DNA of 64,000 bases from Firmicutes bacterium HGW-Firmicutes-8 (GTDB lineage: Bacteria; Bacillota; Thermincolia; Thermincolales; UBA2595). Below, in pieces: positions 16,906 through 25,589 of the stretch. Each line of letters opens with the position of its first letter. The stretch's first letter is position 1. Both the position numbers and the translations under genes were made by a program. The notes beneath the pieces were generated by a model. That model worked only from the letters and a program-made list of their open reading frames with translations, was not told where the DNA came from and did no database searches. The DNA is taken from assembly GCA_002840165.1 (NCBI GenBank), contig PGZN01000003.1, positions 17,734-81,733 on the forward strand. Reading direction: 5' to 3'.

Positions 16906-18168
16906 ATGAGATTAATTGCCCATGTATTTGTCCGCAATTTTTTTATAACCGCCGCCTGGACCGATCACCCGGACCTTGTGGGGATACCGCTGGCGGTAAT
17001 CAGGAAAAACCGGGTCAGTGACGTTTCGCCTGAGGCGGCGGCCGGCGGGGCTTTCCCCGGGATGACTAAGCGTCATGCCTTACAGGCCTGCCCGGGTCTG
17101 AAGCTTGTTGACTTTATGGCCCATGCTTACAGGTCTAAAACGGCCGCTCTGGCCGGGCATTGTTATGACTTGAGCCCAAGGGTCGAAGCGGCTGCCGAAA
17201 ACGAGGCGTTTATTGACCTGAGTGGGAGCAAGCCTCCTACTGTTCAGATCCTGCGCGGCCTGGCCGGAAATATTGTGCCATCTCTGGGCAGTTCCACTGT
17301 TATCAGCCTGGCCCCCTGCCGCCTGCTGGCCAAAGCGGCCACCTGTATTTGGCTTTCCGCGGCTCTGTGCGCTCACGCCCCTACCCCTGCTGTGCCGGTT
17401 ATCATCACCAAGGGTTATGATAACTTCCACCTTTGTGTAGTTAAAAACGAAACAGCCGGAATGTTTGCTTCCCGGCTGCCGGTGGAAGTGATGTGGCCAT
17501 TGGAGGGGGCTGTTATAAAACGATTAAAAGCCCTGGGTCTTAAGACATTTGGTGATATCACCGGGATACCGCCGGTTATGTTAAGGCAGCAGTTCGGTTC
17601 CCAGGCCCCTGTTATCATCGGTTACAGCCGGGGTTTAGATGAAACAAATATACCTGTTTTCCGTCCCCCGGATAAAGTTATTTACCATGCCTGCTGTGAA
17701 GGGGCTGACCGGACCCAGCTGGCCGAACTTTTAAAACAGGCTGCTGTATACACCGCCAAGACTCTTCAGGCTCGGGGAGAAAGCTGCCGCCAACTGACCC
17801 TGGCTGTTTTTTTGGCAGACTGCCGGACTGAAACGAAAACCTCCTCATTTACCAGGGGAAAGCACGAAATCCGTTCTATCTATTATGACAGTTTAAACCT
17901 TCTGAACAGGGCCCGGATTGACGGGGAAGTAACAGAGATATCCCTGGCTGCCGGGGAGCTGGTACCCAATCGCCACAGCCAGCTGGCCCTTTTTGAAGAC
18001 CCCGGAACCCTTAACTCTAAGGCCGCCGACCACCGTGAAAAGCTGGCCGGGCTGTGCCGGGACCTGGCGGTCAAATATGCCCCGGGGGTAATTGCGATGG
18101 GTAAGGCCCTCCCAACCAGCCGCCGGGAGCAGATGCTGATGTTTGTGGACCCTTTTCGCTATGACTAA
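16906..18168 (+). CDS. imuB: ImuB-like Y-family polymerase protein
   Basis: The 420-residue protein has the Y-family fold but lacks catalytic carboxylates. The first-strand Asp motif is replaced (IAHVFVRNFF), and the second motif reads AENEAFIDLSG. This is the hallmark of ImuB, the non-catalytic adaptor of SOS mutasomes. Recognisable parts are the palm/fingers (1-180), an HhH region (RLKALGLKTFGDITGIPP) and the little finger (240-350). SQLALFED near residue 357 is a canonical beta-clamp-binding motif (QLxLF). ATG at 16906 follows GGGAG. It overlaps the DUF6504 gene and precedes the DnaE2-like gene under a LexA box. No ImuA homologue is seen beside it. Confidence 0.82.
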   Translation: MRLIAHVFVRNFFITAAWTDHPDLVGIPLAVIRKNRVSDVSPEAAAGGAFPGMTKRHALQACPGLKLVDFMAHAYRSKTAALAGHCYDLSPRVEAAAENEAFIDLSGSKPPTVQILRGLAGNIVPSLGSSTVISLAPCRLLAKAATCIWLSAALCAHAPTPAVPVIITKGYDNFHLCVVKNETAGMFASRLPVEVMWPLEGAVIKRLKALGLKTFGDITGIPPVMLRQQFGSQAPVIIGYSRGLDETNIPVFRPPDKVIYHACCEGADRTQLAELLKQAAVYTAKTLQARGESCRQLTLAVFLADCRTETKTSSFTRGKHEIRSIYYDSLNLLNRARIDGEVTEISLAAGELVPNRHSQLALFEDPGTLNSKAADHREKLAGLCRDLAVKYAPGVIAMGKALPTSRREQMLMFVDPFRYD

Positions 18169-18409
18169 ATTTGTAGATAAGCGAGTTGAGGTCAGGTGTG
18201 ACGGCAAAAACGCCCCCCTGGCCTTCCGGTGGAACGGGAGATGGGCCCCTGTCAACCGGATTCTTGAAATATGGAAGGATACAGGCGCCTGGTGGGACGG
18301 GGAGGCCGAAAAAACCTTCTACCGCCTCGAGACCTCCGCCGGCGGGCTGTATGAACTGTACCTCGACAATGCGGACCAGACCTGGTTTTTATACCGGATA
18401 TATGATTGA
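18161..18409 (+). CDS. DUF6504 family protein of the mutasome cassette
   Basis: The 82-residue protein reads VEVRCDGKNAPLAFRWNGRW and continues with a Trp/Tyr-rich core (YELYLDN, WFLYRIYD). It matches the small DUF6504 proteins that accompany ImuB/DnaE2 genes in many bacteria. Its ATG overlaps the stop of the ImuB-like gene, so translation is coupled. Function is unknown; position suggests an accessory factor of translesion synthesis. Confidence 0.75.
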   Translation: MTKFVDKRVEVRCDGKNAPLAFRWNGRWAPVNRILEIWKDTGAWWDGEAEKTFYRLETSAGGLYELYLDNADQTWFLYRIYD

Positions 18410-18430
18410 AATTTAAAAAAAACATAAAAA

Positions 18431-18556
18431 ACAGCCACGGATGACACCGATGAACACGGATTGCCGTGAATTTGGGAGTAATAATAACTCTTTAGAGACA
18501 CCTGCTTAAAATCCGTGTTCATCCGAGCCCATCTGTGTTCATCCGTGGTTGTTTTT
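18431..18556. repeat. long imperfect inverted repeat between DUF6504 and dnaE2-like gene
   Basis: Related blocks CACGGATGACACCGATG and GATGAACACGGAT on the left recur in inverted form as ATCCGTGTTCATCCG and GTGTTCATCCGTG on the right, ending in a T7 run. It can fold as a large hairpin and could attenuate transcription inside the operon. The same 'gcggatgaacacgg' flavour recurs at 32160-32190, so it belongs to a dispersed low-complexity repeat class. Confidence 0.6.
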
Positions 18557-18684
18557 TTCGGTTTGAATATTTTGATTGCAGCTTTGCTGCGTTGTGAACT
18601 TTATGGTTTGACTTTTTAAACTTCGCCCGACAATTCCGACAAAACGGGGAAACCCCTGCCCCTCGTAGCCGTAGGGCATAAAAC

Positions 18685-18722
18685 ATTGTCAATTGTCAAT
18701 TGTCAATTGTCAATTGTCAATT
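18685..18722 (+). repeat. 7-bp tandem repeat before the dnaE2-like gene
   Basis: Five copies of ATTGTCA in a row end 18 bases before the ATG at 18741. The repeat keeps an upstream reading frame open (SIVNCQLSI), which would lengthen the polymerase artificially. The proper start has its own TAGGAGATG ribosome-binding site. Confidence 0.8.
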
Positions 18723-18740
18723 AAACTAGGAGATGAAACA

Positions 18741-21700
18741 ATGAGTTTTGTGCACCTGCATACCCACTCCCCGTTTTCTTTTCTGGACGGGGCCGGGGGG
18801 ATTGAGGATATGGTTGCGGCGGCTGCCGCCATGGGTATGCCTGCCCTGGCTGTGACAGACCACAACAACCTCTGTGCTGCCGTCTGTTTTTCTAAAATGG
18901 CCAAAAAAGCCGGGATCAAGCCCATTATTGGCACTGAGCTGACAATGGAGGATGGCAGCCACCTGACCCTGCTGGCCCAAAATCCCCGGGGTTACTCCAA
19001 CCTCTGCCGTATTCTCAGCACGGCCCACCTTGCCAGCCCACGCCTTGACCCCCAGGCCAAATTTGGCGTTTTGGAGGGTCACGGCCGGGATCTGGTAGCC
19101 TTATCCGGCTGCCGCCGGGGCAGCATTTCCAGGCTCATCCTCAGGGGCAAATACCATGAGGCCGAGGAGACCGCCGTAAAATACATAAATATCTTCGGGA
19201 GGGGAAATTTTTTTATTGAACTGGTTAATGATTTTCTGCCGGGAAGCCGTCACCTTAACAGTTCCCTGGCCGAACTGGCTGCTCATCTGGACCTCGAAAC
19301 GGCGGCTACGAACAATGTTCACTATATTAATAAGGAGCAGTTTAAAATCCATGACCTCCTGACATGTGTCCGGACCCTGACGAAACTTGAAGAAGTACAC
19401 CCGGAGCGGCGCCTTAACGGGGAAAATTATCTGAAATCCGCGGCCGAAATGCGGGAAATCTTTTCTGAATATCCCCGGGCGGCAGCTAACACGCTGATGA
19501 TAGCAGAAATGTGCGGGCCATCTTTACCGGCGTGTGACCGCCTTTTCCCTGCCTTTTCCGACCTTCCCCCGGGTGAAAACGCGGCCGGCTTCCTGCGGCG
19601 GCTGACCATGGCGGGCGCCCGCGAACGCTACGGCCGCCTAAACCAAGATGTGGCTTCCCGCCTGGAACATGAGCTTGATATTATCTGCCGCCTGGGTTAT
19701 GAGGATTACTTCCTTCTGGTTTGGGATGCCGTAAACTTTGCCCGCCGGGAAAAAATCCGCTATGCCGGGCGCGGTTCGGCCGCCGATTCGGCAGTAGCAT
19801 ACTGCCTGTATATCACTGAAGTTGACTCGATTGCCAGAGGGCTTCTCTTCGAACGCTTTATGAGCCTGGAGCGGGCCCAAAAGCCTGATATTGACATTGA
19901 TTTTGACTCCCGCTGGCGGGACCGGGTGTCAGCCTACATTTACCGGAAATACGGGGCTGACCGGGTAGCCACGGTCTGTACTTACAACACCTTCCGGGCC
20001 CGATCGGCGTTCCGGGACCTGGCCAAAGCGATGGATTTCCCGGCTGATGAAATCGACCGCCTGGCCAAAAGGCTCCCCCATATCCACTCTGACCAAATTG
20101 ACCTGGCTGTCGAACGCTTTCCCGAACTCCGGGAAAGCGGGCTTGATTCCCCCAAGTTCCGGGAACTGCTCGGCTGTTGTGCCGCCATATCAGGGTTCCC
20201 CCGGTTTATCAGCACCCACTTGGGGGGCATAATCGTCAGCCGTCTCCCGCTGGCTGATATTACACCCCTTCAGGAGGCCGCCAAAGGGGTAGTCGTCACC
20301 CAATTTGACAAGGAATTCGTAGAAGACCTGGGGTTAATAAAACTTGACCTGCTCTCCCTCAGGACTATGGCTGCTGTCGAAGACTCCATTCTGACGATTA
20401 GGGAAGAAGACAGTGAATTCGATTACGGAAAAATCCCCTTAGATGACAAAGACACCTTTGCGATGATTAACAAAGGTGAAACAATTGGGGTCTTCCAGTT
20501 GGAAAGCCCGGCCCAGCGGGCCCTGCAGAGCCGCCTGGAGGCTTCCGGGATGGAAGATATTATCGCCAGTGTGGCCTTAATCAGGCCCGGCCCGATCAAG
20601 GGCAATATGGTCGAGCCTTTTATCGCGAGGCGCCAGGGTCACGAACCGGTCACCTACCTGCATCCAAAACTCAGGCCTATCCTGGCCAAGACCTATGGAG
20701 TAGTCCTGTTTCAGGAACAGGTTATCGAAATAGCCACAGCTATCGCCGGGTTCACTCCCGGGGAAGCCGACCGTTTGCGCCGCGTCATGACTCATGCCCG
20801 CTCTCACCGGGATATGGCTGATATCGGGGCTGAATTTATCCGGAAAGCGATTGCTAACGGAATGAGTAATGAGATTGCGGAAACCATTTTTTCATATATT
20901 ATGGGTTATGCCAGTTACGGGTTCTGTGAAGCCCATGCGGCGGCATTTGCCACCACGGCATATAAAACAGCTTATCTCATCAGGCACTACCCGGCTCATT
21001 TCTTCGCCGCGGTGATGAGCCACCAGCCCATGGGTTTTTACGATTCCAACACCCTGGCTGTAGAAGTAAGAAGAAGAGGAGTGGAAATCCTTCCCCCTGA
21101 CATAAACCTCAGTTACGGAAATTTCACTGTGGAAGGCGGCGCCATCCGCATCTCTCTCCGGCAGGTTAAAGGGGTCAAGGACAGTGCCCTTGATTCGATT
21201 CTGGAAGCCAGGTCAGACGGACTTTTTAAGTCTTTTGACGATTTCCGCAGGCGCGCTTCGGTAGACCGGAATGCTCTGGAGAATATGATTACCTGTGGGG
21301 TTTTCGACACCCTCCACCCAAACCGCAAGCAGCTCCTGTGGGCTGTTTCAACTACTGAAAAAACCGGCGCCGGGGAGGTTGACGTAATAGCCGACACGGT
21401 CCCAAACCTGATTGACAATACGGCAACCCTACCCCCTATTCCTGATTTCACCCTGCGGGAGAAGTTTAATATGGAATATGAGGCATTGGGCATAGATATC
21501 CGCTGTCACTATATGAGCTACTGGCGCAGCAGGCTGGACCGTCTTGGTTTTACCGGCAGCAGGAACCTGTTTAAAATAAAAGCAGGCAGCCCCGTGAAAA
21601 TTGCCGGGCTGCCGATCCGGCCTCACCGTCCACCGACCAGGACAGGCAAGACAGCCGCTTTTTTCTCCCTGGAGGACGAATTTGGCCTGATCGATGTAAC

Positions 21701-21839
21701 CGTTTTCGAAAAAACTTACCAGAGATTTGGGGCCCTCCTGTTTACGAAACCGGTCCCTCCCTTACAGGTATGGGGGACTTTACAGCGCCGGGGTAACGGG
21801 GTTTCGGTGATTGCCCGCAAAATAGAAAGACTAGTCTAG
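18741..21839 (+). CDS. dnaE2: DnaE2-type error-prone DNA polymerase III alpha subunit
   Basis: The 1032-residue C-family polymerase starts with a PHP domain (HLHTHSPFSFLDG, TDHNN). The palm carries the first catalytic Asp pair in KPDIDIDFDSRWRD and the third in LGLIKLDLLSL. The thumb and fingers contain GVFQLESPAQR and RPGPIKGNMVEPF. The tail has tandem HhH (AIRISLRQVKGVKDSALDSIL) and an OB fold (VKIAGLPIRPHRPPTRTGK). At about 1030 residues it is nearer DnaE2 (about 1050) than replicative DnaE (about 1160). With ImuB-like and DUF6504 genes upstream under a LexA box it is the mutagenic translesion polymerase of the SOS response. Confidence 0.88.
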   Translation: MSFVHLHTHSPFSFLDGAGGIEDMVAAAAAMGMPALAVTDHNNLCAAVCFSKMAKKAGIKPIIGTELTMEDGSHLTLLAQNPRGYSNLCRILSTAHLASPRLDPQAKFGVLEGHGRDLVALSGCRRGSISRLILRGKYHEAEETAVKYINIFGRGNFFIELVNDFLPGSRHLNSSLAELAAHLDLETAATNNVHYINKEQFKIHDLLTCVRTLTKLEEVHPERRLNGENYLKSAAEMREIFSEYPRAAANTLMIAEMCGPSLPACDRLFPAFSDLPPGENAAGFLRRLTMAGARERYGRLNQDVASRLEHELDIICRLGYEDYFLLVWDAVNFARREKIRYAGRGSAADSAVAYCLYITEVDSIARGLLFERFMSLERAQKPDIDIDFDSRWRDRVSAYIYRKYGADRVATVCTYNTFRARSAFRDLAKAMDFPADEIDRLAKRLPHIHSDQIDLAVERFPELRESGLDSPKFRELLGCCAAISGFPRFISTHLGGIIVSRLPLADITPLQEAAKGVVVTQFDKEFVEDLGLIKLDLLSLRTMAAVEDSILTIREEDSEFDYGKIPLDDKDTFAMINKGETIGVFQLESPAQRALQSRLEASGMEDIIASVALIRPGPIKGNMVEPFIARRQGHEPVTYLHPKLRPILAKTYGVVLFQEQVIEIATAIAGFTPGEADRLRRVMTHARSHRDMADIGAEFIRKAIANGMSNEIAETIFSYIMGYASYGFCEAHAAAFATTAYKTAYLIRHYPAHFFAAVMSHQPMGFYDSNTLAVEVRRRGVEILPPDINLSYGNFTVEGGAIRISLRQVKGVKDSALDSILEARSDGLFKSFDDFRRRASVDRNALENMITCGVFDTLHPNRKQLLWAVSTTEKTGAGEVDVIADTVPNLIDNTATLPPIPDFTLREKFNMEYEALGIDIRCHYMSYWRSRLDRLGFTGSRNLFKIKAGSPVKIAGLPIRPHRPPTRTGKTAAFFSLEDEFGLIDVTVFEKTYQRFGALLFTKPVPPLQVWGTLQRRGNGVSVIARKIERLV

Positions 21840-21856
21840 GGGAGTATCTCAAGCAG

Positions 21857-21963
21857 GGGCTTGTTGACAAATAATACTGGGGCAAGGGGATGCCTGTTCA
21901 CAAAGGAAAGCCTTATGTGAACAGGCATCCCCTATATCTTAGGGGTTATTTGTCAACAAGCCC
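21857..21963. repeat. double-hairpin palindromic element (MITE-like), 107 bp
   Basis: Two nested perfect 18-bp inverted repeats are present. The outer arms are GGGCTTGTTGACAAATAA and its complement (21857-21874, 21946-21963). The inner arms are AGGGGATGCCTGTTCACA and its complement (21885-21902, 21916-21933). The element sits just after the dnaE2-like gene and may act as its terminator, but the arm length and symmetry resemble a small non-autonomous mobile element. Confidence 0.75.
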
Positions 21964-22017
21964 TAATGTTAAGGGATTACCCTCAACAATTTTGTCCAAT
22001 TTGAACCTGATATCAAA

Positions 22018-22050
22018 AAAACTGCCCTTTTGCGGGGCAGTTTTGTTCTT
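22018..22050 (+). terminator. hairpin terminator
   Basis: AAACTGCCC and GGGGCAGTTT pair around a short loop and are followed by TGTTCTT. It lies between the palindromic element and the next gene. No gene precedes it within 180 bases apart from the mutasome operon. Confidence 0.55.
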
Positions 22051-22123
22051 ATTGACATAAGATGTACTGACTAGGAATTAACCTGGGAGCATTTTGTGTA
22101 ATTAATTAAAGGAGGTATTTTTT

Positions 22124-22810
22124 ATGTCTATTAACTGCCCTGGGGGCCAGGTGTATATTATTAAGGGTATGGATACCCTTTACTCAATTGCGCGTAAGTT
22201 TAATACGACGGTGGCAGCAATCATCACCGCCAATCCCGGTATAAACCCCAATAATCTCAGGATCGGTCAGCAGATATGCATCCCTGTTCCGCCTGTTACC
22301 TGTCCGGACGGTGTCACCTATACCATCAAAGCCGGTGATACCCTTTATGCACTTGCCAAAGCATATAACACAACAGTTGCAGCCATAGTTGCCGCCAATC
22401 CGGGAATAAACCCGAATAACCTGAGGATTGGCCAGGTTATCTGTATCCCGCAGGTAGGTCCCCCGCCTCCGGTCCCGCGCCCCAAATGTGTAATCCTCAG
22501 CCCAACAGATTTAGCCCCCAATTCCAAGGGCATGGTCTTTGTTGAGACTGACCTTAATTCTGTAGTCGGGCTTATCACCAATGTCCCTGACCCGACAGTC
22601 CTGCCAGGGGGCGAGGTTTATAAGCTCTGGCTAAAACCGGTGGGAGCTGTTCAGTGGACAGTGACTATAATGAAAGAAGTCTTTCCTGATTACTGGATTG
22701 GCCGTCTTATCACGACTTTCCCGGTGACCGGGGTCGATGTGTTAATCTCGGCTGAACCGATTGCCAGCACCACTCCTGAGGGTACAGGCGTGGCTGTAGG
22801 AATTATTTAA
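22124..22810 (+). CDS. double LysM protein with C-terminal beta domain
   Basis: The ATG follows AAAGGAGGT. The 228-residue protein has two LysM modules (about 4-52 and 58-106; CPGGQVYIIKGMDTLYSIARK, ANPGINPNNLRIGQ). A Pro-rich hinge (QVGPPPPVPRP) leads to a C-terminal domain of about 110 residues (DLAPNSKGMVFVETD, GEVYKLWLKPVG, GVDVLISAEP) resembling anti-sigma-factor or zinc-ribbon-associated beta domains. No signal peptide is present. The LysM modules are close relatives of those at 14403-14930. It is likely a spore coat or cortex-binding protein, by similarity to SafA-like proteins. Confidence 0.8.
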   Translation: MSINCPGGQVYIIKGMDTLYSIARKFNTTVAAIITANPGINPNNLRIGQQICIPVPPVTCPDGVTYTIKAGDTLYALAKAYNTTVAAIVAANPGINPNNLRIGQVICIPQVGPPPPVPRPKCVILSPTDLAPNSKGMVFVETDLNSVVGLITNVPDPTVLPGGEVYKLWLKPVGAVQWTVTIMKEVFPDYWIGRLITTFPVTGVDVLISAEPIASTTPEGTGVAVGII

Positions 22811-22843
22811 CCCCATCACGACTGATTTGGTCTGGAGTTGCTG

Positions 22844-23611
22844 TTACCGCAGCATTTCCCTGATCATCCGGGCATTTCTGACTGCCTGTCCCTGGTAGTG
22901 GTTATTTAGGCTGACAAAAATTTTCTTGGCCTTAGCTTCTAATTCCCTGATTCTGGGCGCCCATTCGGCCAGCTCATCCTCCCGGTACAGGTAATTGTAT
23001 CTTTCATAAGACTCCTTATGGTTATACCATTGAGCAGCATTACGGCCATGGAACCTGACATATCCAATCCCGGCCGTAACCGCTGTCACGGGCTTAACCA
23101 GCCCTTTGACATCAGGTTCGTCGACACAGACATAGGCCAAGTTTTCACCTGAAAGGAACCTAAAGGTATCCTCACTAATCCATTTATGATTCCGAAATTC
23201 GACAGCCACAGGTATTCCTTCCAGGTTGGCAGCCATCCATTTAAGGTAATCCAGGTTTGCCTTCGTATAATGAAACGAATAAGGAAACTGGGCCAATACA
23301 CCGCCCAGTTTTTCCGCTTCTAATATAGGTTGGAGCGATTCCTTAAATTGGTCATAGACTTCCTTTCCTGCTGTACGCTGATGAGTCATGGACTGGTGGG
23401 TTTTAACGACAAACTGGAACCCTTCCGGGGTCTTTTTAACAAGGTTCCACATCATGTACCTGTTCGGCATCGCGTAATAAGTAGAGTTGATTTCCGTAAA
23501 CATAAATTCCCGGGCATAGTATTCCAGCATTTCGCTTTTCTTGGTTCCTACCGGATAAACAAGACCGACCCAATCCGGGTAACTGTAACCGGCCGTACCG
23601 ATAAGTATCAT
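22844..23611 (-). CDS. DUF72 (YecE-like) protein
   Basis: The 255-residue TIM-barrel protein starts MILIGTAGYSYPDWVG and contains FTEINSTYYAMP, FQFVVKTHQSMTHQR, LAQFPYSFHY, PVAVEFRNHKW and the C-terminal KIFVSLNNHYQGQAVRNA. These are all DUF72 signatures, at the usual length. Biochemical function is not established. It lies 18 bases downstream of the DedA gene in the same orientation. Confidence 0.9.
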   Translation of the reverse strand: MILIGTAGYSYPDWVGLVYPVGTKKSEMLEYYAREFMFTEINSTYYAMPNRYMMWNLVKKTPEGFQFVVKTHQSMTHQRTAGKEVYDQFKESLQPILEAEKLGGVLAQFPYSFHYTKANLDYLKWMAANLEGIPVAVEFRNHKWISEDTFRFLSGENLAYVCVDEPDVKGLVKPVTAVTAGIGYVRFHGRNAAQWYNHKESYERYNYLYREDELAEWAPRIRELEAKAKKIFVSLNNHYQGQAVRNARMIREMLR

Positions 23612-23629
23612 CCTGTCCTCCTGTATTCT

Positions 23630-24232
23630 CTACCTGTTATTCTTTTTCCGCCAGTATAGATAACCTACTACAATTATGGCGATGCCGGAAAAAGCCACTA
23701 TATTGAATTCATGCAGGTACAGCTGAAGCTCGTCCCACCTGTCTGTGAAGGTATAACCAAGGTAGACTAAAAGGAAGTTCCAGGGTAGTGAACCCAGAAA
23801 CGAGTATAGGCTGAACTTGACAATATTCATCCTGGCTATCCCGGCCGGTAAAGAAATAAATGTCCTGACAGCCGGAAGCATCCTGGACAGGAAAACAGTG
23901 GCCTCTCCCTTGGTGGCAAACCAGTGGTCAGCCATCGCCAGGTGTTTATGGGAAAGAAATATGTATTTTCCGTACCTGTCGATAAAAGACCTGCCCCCAA
24001 ACCTCCCGGCAGTATAGGCCAGCCAGCTCCCCGATAAATTCGCAATGGCGCCGACCAGGGTAGCCTGCCACATGGACAGGCTGCCCTTGGCTACCAGGTG
24101 GCCGGCATAGGGCATCACAACTTCGCTGGGAATAGGGATACAGGCGCTTTCAAGGGTCATCGTAATATATATGGCCAGCAGTTTATACTGCTCTATATCG
24201 GTTTTCAGGGTGTGCTCCAACCAGGCTAACAT
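23630..24232 (-). CDS. DedA family membrane protein
   Basis: The 200-residue polytopic protein has the DedA/SNARE-associated pattern: ESACIPIPSEVVMPYAGHLV, GSWLAYTAGRFGGRSFIDRYGKY, FLSRMLPAVRTFISLPAGIARM and GSLPWNFLLVYLGY. DedA proteins act in the cytoplasmic membrane as lipid-carrier or small-molecule transporters affecting envelope integrity. The glutamate and arginine motifs are intact. The ATG follows GGAGGTTATCT. Confidence 0.92.
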   Translation of the reverse strand: MLAWLEHTLKTDIEQYKLLAIYITMTLESACIPIPSEVVMPYAGHLVAKGSLSMWQATLVGAIANLSGSWLAYTAGRFGGRSFIDRYGKYIFLSHKHLAMADHWFATKGEATVFLSRMLPAVRTFISLPAGIARMNIVKFSLYSFLGSLPWNFLLVYLGYTFTDRWDELQLYLHEFNIVAFSGIAIIVVGYLYWRKKNNR

Positions 24233-24266
24233 AGATAACCTCCAACTTTAGTATGGCCCGTTTTTT

Positions 24267-25109
24267 TTAGTTGACCTTACATTTCACGGCAGATTTTGCA
24301 GGGAACAGTACCGATATAAGGATACTAAGAACGAGTAAAGAAAATATGACCAAAAGGGATGCTGCAAGTGGAATTTCAATATGGAAGAACAGGACTCCAA
24401 GTTTTATCCCGGTAAATATAAGGATAAGGGCAACACCGTATTTAACAAAACGAAACTTTTCGTGCACTTTTTCCAGCACAAAATACATGTTTCTGAGTCC
24501 AAGTATAGCAAATATATTGGAACTGTAAACAATAAAAGGGTCAGTGGTGATTGAAAAAATAGCCGGGATAGAGTCTATGGCAAAGAGAAGGTCTGTAAAT
24601 TCAATGAGGACAAGGATAGCAAAAAGCGGAGTAGCATAAAGGACCCCGTTCAGTCTGACAAAAAGCTTTTCCCCATGCAGAGAATCAGAAATCGGTATGA
24701 TTTTTCTGAGCCATTTAAGAATGCGGCTTTCCTGAATCTCCTGACAGTCATCCCGGTTAAAAAACATTTTGATGCCGCTAAAGATCAGGATTACGCCAAA
24801 CACGTAAAGGACCCAGTGAAACATGTTGACCACAGTAATACCAAGGAAAATGAAAATAAGGCGGAGGATAACGGCGCCGATTATACCGTAATTTAAAACC
24901 CTTCTCTGATACATGGGCGGAATTCCATAACAGCAAAAAATCAGCAGAAATACAAACAGGTTGTCCAGGCTGAGGCTCTGCTCAATGATATATCCTCCAA
25001 AGAACTCCAAGGCCTTTTGTTTGCCCATTACGAAATAAATTCCGGTATTAAAACACATCGCCAGAGTAATCCAAAAGATGACCCACTTTAAAGCTTTCTT
25101 TGTCGACAC
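24267..25109 (-). CDS. TerC family membrane protein (predicted Mn exporter)
   Basis: The 280-residue protein has about eight membrane helices with the TerC signatures EQSLSLDNLFVFLLIF and EFTDLLFAIDSIPAIFSIT, whose acidic residues probably bind metal. GTG at 25109 follows CAGGAGGTAATTTCT. A yybP-ykoY riboswitch lies just upstream, which indicates control by Mn2+ and a role in manganese export, as for YkoY/YceF-type proteins. Confidence 0.9.
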   Translation of the reverse strand: MSTKKALKWVIFWITLAMCFNTGIYFVMGKQKALEFFGGYIIEQSLSLDNLFVFLLIFCCYGIPPMYQRRVLNYGIIGAVILRLIFIFLGITVVNMFHWVLYVFGVILIFSGIKMFFNRDDCQEIQESRILKWLRKIIPISDSLHGEKLFVRLNGVLYATPLFAILVLIEFTDLLFAIDSIPAIFSITTDPFIVYSSNIFAILGLRNMYFVLEKVHEKFRFVKYGVALILIFTGIKLGVLFFHIEIPLAASLLVIFSLLVLSILISVLFPAKSAVKCKVN

Positions 25110-25146
25110 AGAAATTACCTCCTGTTTACAGACATCTATAAGAAAT

Positions 25147-25283
25147 TAAAAACCCTGCATCCATGCCAAATAGGCCGGATGCAGAGTCTCACAAGACTTA
25201 CGTCAACAAAGCCGGGCCCTATGGCCGTCCTGACGACTTTGTTTCCAGTCGGGAAAACTGGCAGTTACTCCCCCTGTCCAGTT
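25147..25283 (-). promoter_or_regulatory. yybP-ykoY manganese riboswitch with terminator
   Basis: On the minus strand the conserved elements appear in order: GGGGGAGTAACTG, a variable arm, CGTCAGGACGGCC, then CCCGGCTTTGTTGACG and CTTGTGAGACTC. A terminator hairpin (CTGCATCC/GGATGCAG plus T5) follows. The element ends about 40 bases before the TerC gene. Mn2+ binding would prevent the terminator and switch expression on. This is established for the riboswitch class and inferred here. Confidence 0.85.
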
Positions 25284-25352
25284 TATATTCTATCTTATCA
25301 TGGACAAACAATCAACCCTTAGAACAGGAAAACATTAGATAAAGGGAAAATA

Positions 25353-25559
25353 TCACTGATATTTCTTTTTAATTCTTGGAATTACGAGAGGCATCGATAT
25401 TATTATGGTTAAGATAAATACCCATATTGCCCCTCCGTACCTGGCCACAACCGGATAATTTCCGAGGGTGGTAATTACGAAAAACATTAATGATAATCCA
25501 AAAGAAATCCCCAGATACCAGACCGCACTTATTTTGGCTATCTTTCCTTCAGCGCTCAT
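25353..25559 (-). CDS. small two-helix membrane protein downstream of copA
   Basis: This 68-residue product starts at ATG 25559 after AAGGACGG. It has helices at about residues 12-30 and 40-60 and ends with a basic tail (PRIKKKYQ). It lies 31 bases after copA in the same direction, so it may be co-transcribed in the copper operon. No family is recognised. Confidence 0.55.
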   Translation of the reverse strand: MSAEGKIAKISAVWYLGISFGLSLMFFVITTLGNYPVVARYGGAIWVFILTIIISMPLVIPRIKKKYQ

Positions 25560-25589
25560 GGAATTCACCGTCCTTATGAGTATTAGAAC

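Noticed and set aside
18693..18740. N-terminal extension of the DnaE2-like protein
   Set aside because: The extension is encoded by the 7-bp tandem repeat; the ATG at 18741 has its own ribosome-binding site and gives the normal PHP-domain start.
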